Part shown: piece after piece, positions 35,057 through 44,702 of the stretch
How positions within the stretch are numbered: the first letter of the stretch is position 1
How the letters are laid out: each line of letters begins with the position of its first letter
DNA from: Tetrastigma voinierianum
Lineage: Eukaryota > Streptophyta > Magnoliopsida > Vitales > Vitaceae
Direction of reading: 5' to 3'
Assembly: GCA_016808115.1 (NCBI GenBank)
Contig: JAEQBH010006403.1
Location: 62,001-126,000 of the forward strand
Length of the DNA: 64,000 bases
Position numbers and translations under genes: made by a program
Notes under the pieces: model-generated
What the model saw: only the letters and a program-made list of their open reading frames with translations
What the model was told of the DNA's origin: nothing
Databases searched by the model: none

Positions 35057-36343
35057 TGGGGTTGATTATTATAATGAAACTTTGCTCCAGCTGCGAAAAT
35101 GGTCACCGCTCAGGCCTTCAGCAATTTGGCAATGGTCGGCGAATTTGGCCTTTGCACGATGGATGTTCATACGCGCTTCATGGTGATCTCTGATGAAGAA
35201 GTTTACATGAACTCCTCCGCTTCAACGCTCGCACCCTCGGTTTGCAGGTCGTCCCAAGAAGTCTTCAGATGGTCTACTCACGTGCCTCCGCTGGCGCTGG
35301 TATGCTAAGTTAGTCGCCTGAAGACTTATGGCTCTTCATTTATTCGTATTATTCTCTGCTTAATTCTGTACATTAGACTGGCGACAACTTAATGTTCTTG
35401 TGTATGTTGATGATCTCATTATTTCTGGTAATGATGCTTCCGCTGTTGACCATTTCAAGGCTTCCATTTGCACGAGTTGTTTCCATATGAAAGATTTGGG
35501 TGCCTAGAAGCATTTTCTTGGTATCGAGGTTGCTCGTAATCTCGTGAGGGCACTTCTCTCGTGTCAACGAAAAATACAATTCTTGATATTGTCGAACCGG
35601 GGCTTATCAGGGTCTCTGTCCCACTGGGCTTCTTCCCATGAGCAAATCACACACGGGCTCTCGCCAGCTCTTTGCTCACCGGGATCTCGAGCGTATAGAC
35701 GACTTGTGGGTCGCTCCTATTTACTTCTTAACCTCCACCCGTCCCGACTCTGGGTTTATACGGGGGCCTCATATCTGGCTCGCTTTATGCAACACCCGGG
35801 GTCAAAGATCACTGATGCGCTCGTATCGGCCCGCTACTAAAAAGGGTGTCCGGCCAAGCGCATTCTTCTTCGCCCCGATTGCGGAGTTATCTCCGACAGT
35901 TGGTGCGATCTCAGACGCCACGGTCCTTTGACTGCACGGCCCTTACCGGGGTTGGATAGCGTTTCGAAGCCACCAAGAAACAACATACTATGGTCCCGCC
36001 TTCGCTGAGCGAGTATCGCTCCATGGCCGCCTACTTCAGAGCTGAAATGGCTCAAAGCTTATTGTGAGTTCGGGTGTCACACATTCGCGCCCATGCGCTT
36101 ATACCCGTGATAGCCGCCAAGAATCTACATTGCTCAAACTCGTCACGAGCCGCATCACATATTGGTGCCGGACACATTACGTGCGCGATGCCATTCGTGA
36201 CGGCATTATTTCTACGTCCCTGTACGTGTCTACCAAGACCGCCGCTCGACATCTTCACCAAGGCTCTCGGCAAGCGCAGTTTCAGACATCTACGCCTGGC
36301 AAGTCGGGCATCTGCGATCTCCATGCACTCCAACCTGAGGGGG
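35057..36343 (+). pseudogene. Older copia element, 3' part: RT remainder and RNase H
   Basis: Directly after the Athila-like LTR the RT resumes with VDYNETFAPA-like sequence at 35062-35095, KMVT at 35097, MDVHTRFMVISDEEVYM (35160-35210) and the catalytic LNVLVYVDDLIISGND at about 35390-35440. FHMKDLG follows at 35482-35505. RNase H pieces include RLVGRxYLTSTRPD-like (35700-35745), SAEAEYRSMA-like near 36000-36030, and KALGKRSFRHL at 36258-36292 before the stop. The polypurine tract GAGGGGGT is at 36337-36343. This is the same element as 17808-20790; the combined coding region covers the complete copia order except the gag start. Confidence 0.85.
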
Positions 36344-36620
36344 TAATATTAAGATTATACTAGAATATCTTAATCTTCTATTTTAGAATATGTATATTCT
36401 GGATTTGGTCACTGGGTATAATTCGCTATATTATAGCCTACTATTTATAGCTTGATTCGTCAATGGCATAATTGCCATATTATAGTTTGTAATATATATG
36501 ACCTTACTGGTGACCAATAGGTAAGAAGAAAAACAATTTTCTGCAACTTCTAATTCTTGAGTTTGACGTAACTCCCTAAAACCGAGTCCAATACATTTAG
36601 CCTCTCTCTGCAGGAGCACT
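36344..36620 (+). repeat. Probable 3' LTR of the older copia element
   Basis: AT-rich sequence begins AATATTAAGATTATACTAG right after the polypurine tract, which is where the LTR must start. The partner LTR is outside the window, so the end (placed near 36620) is a guess. Confidence 0.4.
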
Positions 36621-38545
36621 TTCCTTTCTTTGGCCATGACTGGATCATTGGATCGCTAAGAGAGCCTTAGAGTAAGTTACACTTTCCTCATTAAACACCA
36701 TTTCATCCACTGACCCGCTCCCCTCCCCTCCGGGGTTTTCACCTTTTTGGTCTTTTTTAATTGTAGGAGACGAAAGATCGCACACTATTTCATTATTCTC
36801 ATTTAAAACAATTTCTAAAATGACCATTACGCCCTTCTTTTCCCAACACATCTGGCACTATCTCGACCGTCCATTTTCATACTTTCACTCACACTTACGC
36901 ACATGAGTACGCTAAGTATATACGACTTTTTCAGACGAAAATCGCTTTACTGCACTCCAAATGCGATGCCTCGAAAAACGTGCCAACTCCGACTATCTTG
37001 GAATTCGACGAAATTCAATGTGCTAGCTAGATTTCGCGAGACGATTCCAACGATGAAACTGCTTTCACATCCGAGATCTAGAAAATGAACTTTATTTTCT
37101 TTTGACCTGAAATTACGATTTTACCCTTTTCCTAAATTTGAATTTAGGTTCATGACTACAGTCATCCTCCCCAACGGCGAAACGAACCCGATAACCTCTC
37201 ACGACCTTAGAACCTAATCCAATAGTCGGTTAATTTAAGGAGACTTCTTTGCACATTTGATTTAAATTTCAATTTTCCAACAATAATCCTCTCACCTGCT
37301 TTTGACAAAACCCTAAATCCAAACCAAATTCACTAGTTTTAATCTCATTGTGTTCATTCAGATTTAAGAAAACTATCCCCTCAGAAATTAACCCTAAAAA
37401 CTAATTATACCGGCAAGAATTTGCTACTTTACAAATAGCACTTCATACGACAAGAAGAGCTTATGATATAAACATGATTCTCAATACATCTACTATGGCA
37501 TGAATCACCTAATAATAATATACATGGGACACGTGTACGGTTCCCATGTGGGGGTGCATGATCCATAATTGCAACCATCAGCATATAAGTTTTTTTTAAT
37601 ACAATCCCTTCAGTGTTTTTTTGACATTTAGTGTAAAAAAGAAAAAATATTCTTCAAATATAAAAAGTTGAAATATTCATAAATTTAGTGTAGTTTTTAT
37701 CATATAGGTATAAAAGTGTTATTTTAAGAAACAATTTTTATATTGAAAAGAAATTATTTCTAATTTTAAATTTTTTTAATGTAAGCTAAAACTGTCTTGA
37801 ATATACATTTTTACAATTTTAAAATTTTTGAATTTATACTGAAAGTGTTTTGCGAAAAGTCATCTTTATAATTTTGAAAATTTTGAATTTAAATTAAAAG
37901 TGTTTCTTCAAAAAACACATTTTAAATTATTAAAATATTATACTGAAAATGTCTTTTGAGGAAATACCATTATAATTTTTAAAATTTTGAATTCATATTG
38001 AAATTATCTTTTGAAGATACACTTTCTAAAAATCAAAACTAAAGCCGTTTCGACGTACACTTTTTAAAAATTTTCGAATATTATACTGGAAAGATTCGGC
38101 ACACTTCAAAAAATTTTAAAATTAAAAAAATTGAAGAGATTAATCTTTATAAATAGCTTTTCTCATAATTTTTTTTACTATCAAAACCTATATTTTAAAG
38201 TTTTATTACACAAGTAAAGTTTATGCGAAGAAAATTACATTATACTTAAAAGATTAGTTTTCAAACCGTACTTTTTCAAAAAAATTATATGATATCCGAT
38301 CAAAGCCTTCACAAGCAATCAAAGGTGGTAGAATCAGCAATTGTAGGCCATAAAAGCTATGGGCAGATTTGATGAAGAATTGAATTCCCATTTTATGCTA
38401 CGTGTCGACTGAAGATTGGTGTAACATTTAAAGAATAAAAAAAGTGAATTCATATTATGAGGGGCCACCTCAGCCTAACCTCCTGCTTTCTCACCAGATA
38501 AACCATCCTTCATTCTACTGAGCTTTGAGCTCAGATCCATCAGCA
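36621..38545 (+). other. Upstream region of the HMA gene, no gene recognised
   Basis: Low-copy, AT-rich sequence. An open frame at 36903-37088 has no recognisable motif. A degenerate tandem array lies at 37804-38108. TATAAATAG at about 38148 is roughly 400 bp before the start codon, so it is only a possible promoter element. The last 120 bases before the ATG are less AT-rich and probably contain the 5' UTR. Confidence 0.5.
37804..38108 (+). repeat. Degenerate AT-rich tandem repeat, about 50-55 bp unit
   Basis: At least six units have the pattern ACA(T/C)TTTxTAAxATTTT, then GAATxTATACTGAAA, then GTxTTTxGA. They diverge increasingly toward the right end. It lies 440 bp upstream of the HMA gene start. 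Confidence 0.55.
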
Positions 38546-39481
38546 ATGGCAGAGGTCTCTCCTGCTCTGATCTCTCCAATCCCGTCATACCCATTTGATT
38601 TTTTCATCTGAATTTTCATTATGTCTCTCATTTATCTACTTATCTAAGTGGATCTGTCATATCTTTCTGGGTTTGGCCCTTTTGTTCTTTGATTCTGTCA
38701 GAAAAAAATAAAATTCACATGAACCACTGACATTGGATAGAAAATTCTTCTAATAATTTCTAATTCTTTAGTCGATAATTGCAGGTTACGATTATGGTGC
38801 TGAAGGTTGATCTTGGGTGTGACAAGTGTCGCAGGAAGATCAAGAAACTGCTCTGTAGATATCATGGTGAGAGTCTTAGATATGTGTTTGGAGATTTTGT
38901 GATTGTTTGATGCATTTTAAGATATGAAGAAGAATTGAGTTGTTTTTGTTTGAATTTTATGAACATGAGAAATACGAGACCAGACTTACTTAGATAAGGA
39001 GGACGCTGTGATTATCACAGTAGTATGCTGTAGCCCTGAGAGGATCAGACAGAAGCTTATCTGTAAAGGCGGGAAAACCATAAAGAGTATAGAGATAAGA
39101 GTGCCGGAAAAGCCCAAACCGCCGCCGGAGAAGCCAAAAGAGGCTGAGAAGCCGAAACCACCGCCGAAGAAGCCTAAAGAAGATGAGAATCCGCCAAAAG
39201 CCGACGACAAGACTGTGGAAATACTTAACCTGCCTCCTCCTGCCCCGGCCCCGGCCCTGGCTCCGAAGCCCAAGCCTGTGGAAATAATTAACCTGCCTCC
39301 TCCTGCCCCGGCCCCGGCTCCGGCTCCGGCGCCGGCACCAGCACCAGTTCCAGTAATAGCAGTAAACGGGTACCCGCAATTCTTTCCGGTACCAGTGTAC
39401 TGTAAGCCATGTTATGAGGTGGGGTATGGTGGGTCATGTTGTGCGGTGATGAACAGAATTCAGCGCTCAGCCGCCCGATAA
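38546..39481 (+). CDS. HMA-domain protein (HIPP/Pi21-like), truncated by an LTR
   Basis: Three exons fit plant splice rules: 38546-38554 (MAE), 38785-38866 and 38979-39481, with GT/AG introns of 230 and 112 bp. Joined, they encode 197 residues. Residues 4-70 form an HMA domain with the metal-binding pair in LGCDKCRRKIKK and the ITVVCCSPERIRQKL core, then CKGGKTIKSIEI. A lysine/proline-rich middle and a PAPAPAP run follow. This arrangement is that of heavy-metal-associated isoprenylated plant proteins such as rice Pi21, which bind metals and act at membranes. A Ty3 element inserted at 39476 supplies the stop codon TAA at 39479, cutting off the normal C-terminus (44541-44702). The last residues may also be affected by a one-base frameshift just before the insertion. 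Expression is not shown by the sequence. Confidence 0.75.
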
Positions 39482-39831
39482 GCCCAGAAGATCCTGTCGG
39501 ACCCCGAGGCCCAACTCACGCTATATGGACTGATGTCCATGTTCAGAAGCCAAGCCCATTTATCCTACTTCAGCATCATTTCCTTTTATTGTATTTGCAT
39601 ACATTTTTGAATAAAAAGTTATTAGCACGATTGCAATTCATGGGTAGTGGGTGAATGAGTCTCCTACAGACTCGACACCATTAGCTTCATTTCAGTTGTT
39701 TCTTTGATGTATAACTTTGGAAGGAAGAGTATGAGTAGTTGCGATCATAAGTTAATGAATTTGTGGTTTATTCTCACCCAAAGAGAATACTTTCTTTCTG
39801 TCTGTTGTGTCAGAATTACTGGGACCTATCA
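39476..39831 (+). repeat. 5' LTR of the Reina-like chromovirus
   Basis: It starts CGATAAGCCC, where the 3' copy has TGATAAAGCCC, and ends CCTATCA. An AATAAA signal occurs at about 39609 in this copy only, within a block that differs from the 3' LTR. Confidence 0.85.
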
Positions 39832-39832
39832 T

Positions 39833-39844
39833 TGGTATCAGAGC
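39833..39844 (+). other. Primer-binding site, tRNA-iMet type
   Basis: TGGTATCAGAGC, an exact canonical site, lies one base after the LTR end. Confidence 0.9.
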
Positions 39845-39850
39845 AGGTTC

Positions 39851-40740
39851 ATGACGACAAACAAGGAACGGATTGAGCTGCTAGAGGAGGGGCTTGGAGG
39901 AGTTCAAGAAGGAATGCAGCGAATGGAGGTGGGAATCACCGACAAGATCCAACGACTAGAAGAAACTATTGCAAAACTATCTGAAGCATTCCTCTCAAGC
40001 AGAGGATCACCTAGCCATAATAATTATCAGCATGAAGGATCCCACCGAACCAACCGAGATACCGGCGAAAACATCCGGCCATTTTCTTCCAAGATTGCAA
40101 AGTTGGAATTCCCAAGATTTTCTGGAGATGACCCGACGGAATGGCTCAATCGTGTGGACCAGTTCTTCGAGTTTCAAGAGATAGCCGCTGATCAAAAGGT
40201 GCGTCTAGCTTCGCCCACCAAGGCGTGCGACCACGGTGGCAGTGGGTTTCCAAAAGTGATTCAATAAGGACAGAGCATCTCTGGAAACCTTCAAGATAAA
40301 GTAAAGGCTCGATTCGACTCCCGACTCAAGACTTCGACGGCGCTATCCCGAAAGGAGACAGACGGAACATGAGACAACAACGGAATTTGAACTACTGGGA
40401 ATCGAGCTCCTGGATGGACCCAAAGGCCTCGTGGGTACGTTTCACGGGAGGCTTGAAAACCAGCAGGTGGTCGATAATAAGAATGTCTAAGCCTCAATTT
40501 GTGTTATGCAATCAGGCCGGCGAAAAATGAGGGATCGATCGCCTTGGCAGACAGAGGCTTATCAGACGCCAAAAGTCTTACGAGTTTCGCCTCTCGTAAG
40601 TAACACCAATCCTCCCAAGGGTTCCACACAAGTGGCAATCAAAAGGCTGTCATGGGATGAGATGCAGAAACGTAGAGCTCAAGGATTATGTTTCAACTGC
40701 AATGAAAGGTTCACCCCTGGACACAAGTGTCAAGCACCAC
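39851..40740 (+). pseudogene. Chromovirus gag with zinc knuckle, frameshifted
   Basis: The ATG seven bases after the PBS opens MTTNKERIELLEEGLGG, followed by a coiled-coil-like N-terminus. KLEFPRFSGDDPTEWLNRVD at 40099-40158 is the usual capsid start. The frame is lost near 40200-40500, where the central capsid should be. It recovers at MQSGRRKMRDRSPW (40506), and the zinc knuckle CFNCNERFTPGHKC is at about 40690-40731. The protein packages element RNA. The start was chosen from its position after the PBS and its fit to the family. Confidence 0.8.
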
Positions 40741-42620
40741 AGTTGATGCTCCTAGAGGGCTGTATACAGGAAGATGAAACACCAGAGGAAATGGGAGGGG
40801 TAAACACGACAAAGGAAATATCCGAGATTGAGGAAGATGACGACGGAAAGGAGCCCGAGATCACTCTACATGCACTAACTGGATGGACTGTACCGAGAAC
40901 AATGCGAATTAAGGCAATTATTGGAGCGTATGAGGTGGTTGCCTTAATCGATAGTGGATCCACTCATAATTTCATCAGTGATCGAGTAGCCGAAACGCTT
41001 CGTTTGCCCGTGAAGCCCACAACACCGTTTACTGTCCGAGTTGCCAATGGGGAAAGATTATCTTGTAAAGGGAAATATGAGAAGCTCATGGTTAACTTAC
41101 AAGGTAATGAGTTCCACCTCGACTTCTTTCTGCGTCTCTGAAAACTGGTTGATGCGGTGCTAGGCATTCAAAGGGTTAGAGACGCTGTCTTGGTGAGTTT
41201 GTGATTGGAAAAAGCGAACCATGGAATTCATCTGGGAGCAACAGCCTAAGAAACTCCAGGGGATTGAAATTCCACCAATCCAAGACACCACATTGCAGGG
41301 CTTCACTAAGGACTTTCGACAACGACACGCTGTGTTTGCTTTATATTTTCAGCTCGAAGGACAGCAGAACAATGAGGAACTTTCACCAGATATGCAGGCA
41401 TTGCTGGAGGAATATTCAGCTGTCTTTGCTGCGCCTACCAGCTTACCACCAGCACGCGAAATTGATCACATAATACCACTCAAAGACGGAACCGAAGCTA
41501 TTAATGTGAGGCCATATAGGTACGCATATTTCCAAAAAACTGAGATTGAAAATCAGGTTCAAGACATGCTCAATACAGGGTTGATTCGACCAAGCACCAG
41601 CCCCTTTTCTTCTCCAGTACTGCTAGTGAAGAAAAAAGATGGCACATGGCGATTCTGCACGCATCATCGAGCATTAAACGCCGCCACCGTAGCGATCGCT
41701 TCCCAATTCCAAATGCGATGATATGCTTGATGAGTTACACTGAGTCATTTTTACTGTCGATCTCAAGGCAGATACCACCAAAATACGAAGTTAGCACTTT
41801 GATATTCCTAAACCGCCCGCGACTCGTTACGCTACCTATGAGTACTTTTGGTTATGCCATTCGGGCTATGCAAACGCCACCATCTACCTTCCGCCAATAA
41901 TGAACTCGATTTTTCGAATCAGATTACTGGGTTCATCTGGGTAGTTTTTTGATGACATTTTAATTTACAGTCCGACATGGGAGCAGACTGGAGGACATGT
42001 CCAACTTACATTAACTATCCTTCTAAGGCAACACCAATTCTATGTCAAGATGAGCCAATGTGCATTCTAAGAAACAAGAGCTAGAGTATTTTTGGGCCAC
42101 ATAATTACACATCGTGGTGTCAAAGTTGATGAAAAGAAAATCACAATGGTCAAGCCGCCAAGACCCTCCAACATTACCGAGCTTCGTGGATTCTTAGGCC
42201 TCACCGGCTACTACCGCAAGTTTGTTCAAGGGTATGGATTAATAGCTCGACCATTAACTAACCTCCTCAAAAAAGGGAAGTTTCAATGGAATGAAGAAGC
42301 GGAAGCGGCTTTCTTAGCTTTGAAACAAGCCATGACATCCACCCCCACACTAGCCATGCCAAACTTTACCGAACCTTTCACCATCGAAACGGATGCATCG
42401 GGGAACGGAATTGGCGCTGTTCTAACTCAACACCATGTATCAATTGCCTATATGAGTCGGTGCCAAATCACTAAGCAAACTTCTAATAATCTATAAAAGA
42501 AATGCTAAAGATCGTGGAAGCAATACGACAGGGAGACCATATTTATCGCCGCAAATTCTAGCATCAAAACTCGACGACGAAGCCTCAATTCTTTTCTTCA
42601 ACAGAAACAACTCCGGAAAG
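40741..42620 (+). pseudogene. Chromovirus protease, reverse transcriptase and RNase H
   Basis: The protease motif ALIDSGSTHNFIS (about 40940-40977) keeps the catalytic Asp. RT includes DGTEAINVRPYRY (41486-41524), GLIRPSTSPFSSPVLLVKK (41580-41634) and a DGTWRFC string (41638-41660). The catalytic region reads VFFDDILIYS (about 41941-41972) in a shifted frame. GHIITHRGVKVDEKKI (42094-42140) and LRGFLGLTGYYRKFV (42182-42227) follow. RNase H shows FTIETDASGNGIGAVL (42380-42425). Breaks occur around 41140-41220, 41700-42090 and 42490-42620. Confidence 0.85.
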
Positions 42621-44165
42621 AAATGGGTGGCCAAATTACTGGGGTACGATTATGAAATCATCTTCCGACCGGGTCGTGACAACTCTGCAGCAGATGCTTT
42701 ATCTAGGCGGCAAGAAAGCCCATTATTGGCTGCTCTTCATTTTTCAGACGTGGATATTTGGAAGCAGATCCGCGAGGCTTCTAAATCAGATTCCTATGTG
42801 CAGCTTTTGGGAAAAAAGGCTGGTGATCCTCCTCATGGCAACTTGACTTGGCGTGATGGTTTCTGTCGCTTTCACAAAGCGGGAAGGTCAGGGTGCCTCG
42901 CCGATCACTCCTTAAGGGCTAAACTGTTGTATGAAGTTCACGATTCTAAAGTCGCGCTGTGGTCCTTCGAACTTATAGAAGATTGGCAAAGAACAATTTT
43001 ATCGCCAAAGACGACAAAGTCGCTCAAGAGTATGTCCGTAAATGTGAGATATGTCAACATTAAACTGTGAGACCAAGGCACCTGGATTATTACTCTTACC
43101 ACCTCGCCGTTAGATGACATCACTCTCGACTTCATTGAAGGGTCGCCCACTTCTCATGGCAAAAGACACACTGTGGTCGCCGATGCCCAAGAAGTTTGCC
43201 CACTTTATTCCCTTTAACTCGTACCCATTTACTACCAAAGTTGTCGCAGAACATTCTTATCGAGGGAGTTGTCAAACCCATGGAATGCCACGCCTCCATC
43301 ATCATGATCGCGGACTCCACCCTTCATCAGCAAATTCTGGCAAGAATTCTTCAAACTCTCCGGCTCCAAACTCATGCTCAGTTCAGCTTACCATCCACAA
43401 ACAGACGGCCAAACCGAAGTTGTTAACCGTTGTGTTGAACAATATTTGCGCTGCTTCGTTCACCAATGGCCGCGCAAATGGAGGACTTATCTCGCTTGGG
43501 CAGAGTATTGGTACAATACCACCTACCACGCCTCAACAAACATGACACCTTACCAAGCTCTTTATGGCCGCCTTCCACCACTTATCCCAGCCTATCCGGA
43601 GGGCCTTTCCCCAGTTCATGAAGTGGATCAAACGCTCCTGCATCGCGACGAGCTGCTCCACCAACTCAAGACAAATTCTAGGAGTTTCCGCAACCGAATG
43701 AAGCAACACACTCGACTCCAACCAAGAGAGATATCCATCAGCCGCTGACAGCCCGCTAGTTCTCCATCCATACCGTCAAGAACAATTTTCAAAAGGGCTC
43801 ATCAAAAATTATCTAGCCGCCATTATGACCTATCCTATTTTGGAGAAAATCTGAGCAAGAGCATACCGCCCGCACTGCCACCTCTACACCGACCCACCCC
43901 GTGTTCCATGTCTCTTTGCTTTAAACCATACAATGGCACTTCAAATTTGTAACTCCACTCGACTTTACCTCCACTTGCGCATAATGGCGCTCATAAACCT
44001 TTAGAACCTCAATGCATACTTGATACACGATGGATTGCGCGGGCGACGCCTTCTGGCGGAAGAAAATCCTCGTGCATCACATCTACCCCACGAAGAAGCC
44101 ACCCGGGAGTCCACTGATGCTCTTGCCACCGCTTCATCTGATGTGGAGGACACGCATCCTCTTCA
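42621..44165 (+). pseudogene. Chromovirus RNase H end, integrase and chromodomain
   Basis: The first part reads LLGYDYEIIFRPGRDNSAAD, then ALSRRQE (42635-42715). The integrase zinc region is blurred at 42890-43070. The catalytic core is traced by DIxTLDFIEG-like and KFAHFIPF strings (43115-43215), then AYHPQTDGQTEVVNRCVEQY (43383-43445) and WAEYWYNTTYH (43498-43530). A VFHVSLL piece (about 43899-43920) starts the C-terminal region. ILDTRWIARATPSGGRKIL at about 44013-44070 with EEATRES after it is a chromodomain remnant. Integrase inserts the cDNA into the host. The long open frame 43374-43748 is intact; the rest is shifted. Confidence 0.8.
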
Positions 44166-44175
44166 CGGTGGGCAA

Positions 44176-44540
44176 TGATAAAGCCCTGTAAGACCTGCCT
44201 GACCCTATACCTCAACTCACGCCTATATGCACTGATGTCCATGTTCAGAAGCCAAGCCCATTTATCCTACTTCAGCATCATTTCCTTTTATTGTATTTGC
44301 TGGTTTACTTTTGTTTTAGGGCAGTTATTAGCACGATTGCAATTCATGGGTAGTGGGTGAATGAGTCTCCTACAGACTCGGACACCATTAGCTTCATTTC
44401 AGTTGTTTCTTTTGATGTATAACTTTGGAAGGAAGAGAAGGAGAAAGGCGGATCATAAGTTAATGAATTTATGGTTTATTCTCACCCAAAGAGAATACTT
44501 TCTTTCTGTTTGTTGTGCTTGTACTGATTGGGACCTATCA
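44176..44540 (+). repeat. 3' LTR of the Reina-like chromovirus
   Basis: It starts TGATAAAGCCC after the short purine stretch GGTGGGCAA and ends CCTATCA. It aligns with 39476-39831 in long identical runs broken by three short replaced blocks. Confidence 0.85.
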
Positions 44541-44702
44541 TCGCCACCATCCTATGATGGGTATGTGAAGCTAGTTCCATCCTATAGTGAGACTCTCGCC
44601 GCCGCCGTCGGCTGGCCTTCTTCTGGGTGTCGTTGTAACAGAAGCTATGCCTGCCGCTGTGAATACTTTACTGTAGAAAATCCAGCGTGCACCATCATGT
44701 GA
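44541..44702 (+). pseudogene. Severed 3' end of the HMA gene with CaaX box
   Basis: Immediately after the LTR the frame reads SPPSYDGYVKLVPSYSETLA and ends CEYFTVENPACTIM before TGA at 44700-44702. CTIM is a C-terminal prenylation (CaaX) motif, the defining end of HIPP-type HMA proteins. The same ending, ETPACTIM, occurs in the paralog at 52440-52470. Ignoring the retrotransposon, this piece belongs to exon 3 of the gene at 38546; the two parts are one base out of frame. The 3' flank (TGAATGAATCACC...) is also shared with the paralog. Confidence 0.8.

Larger units (their letters stand above)
39476..44540 (+). mobile_element. Small Ty3 chromovirus (Reina-like) inserted in the HMA gene's last exon
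   Basis: It is 5.07 kb with LTRs of 356 and 365 bp (39476-39831 and 44176-44540), a perfect tRNA-Met PBS, one gag-pol region and a chromodomain remnant. The flanks CCGCC (39471-39475) and TCGCC (44541-44545) are a 5 bp target duplication with one mismatch. Short LTRs, the CFNCNERFTPGHKC knuckle and the chromodomain suggest the Reina lineage of chromoviruses. Confidence 0.85.

Noticed and set aside
35638..36363. Several overlapping open frames on both strands suggesting multiple small genes
   Set aside because: They are frameshifted pieces and shadows of the copia RNase H domain, which is readable across the frames in order.
39008..39379. Minus-strand glycine/serine-rich frame over the HMA gene
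   Set aside because: It is the complement of the proline/lysine-rich HMA coding sequence; the plus strand has exon structure, HMA motifs and a paralog.
43374..43748. Intact 124-codon frame as an independent host gene
   Set aside because: It is the integrase core of the chromovirus (HPQTDGQTE motif), continuous with the surrounding pol fragments.
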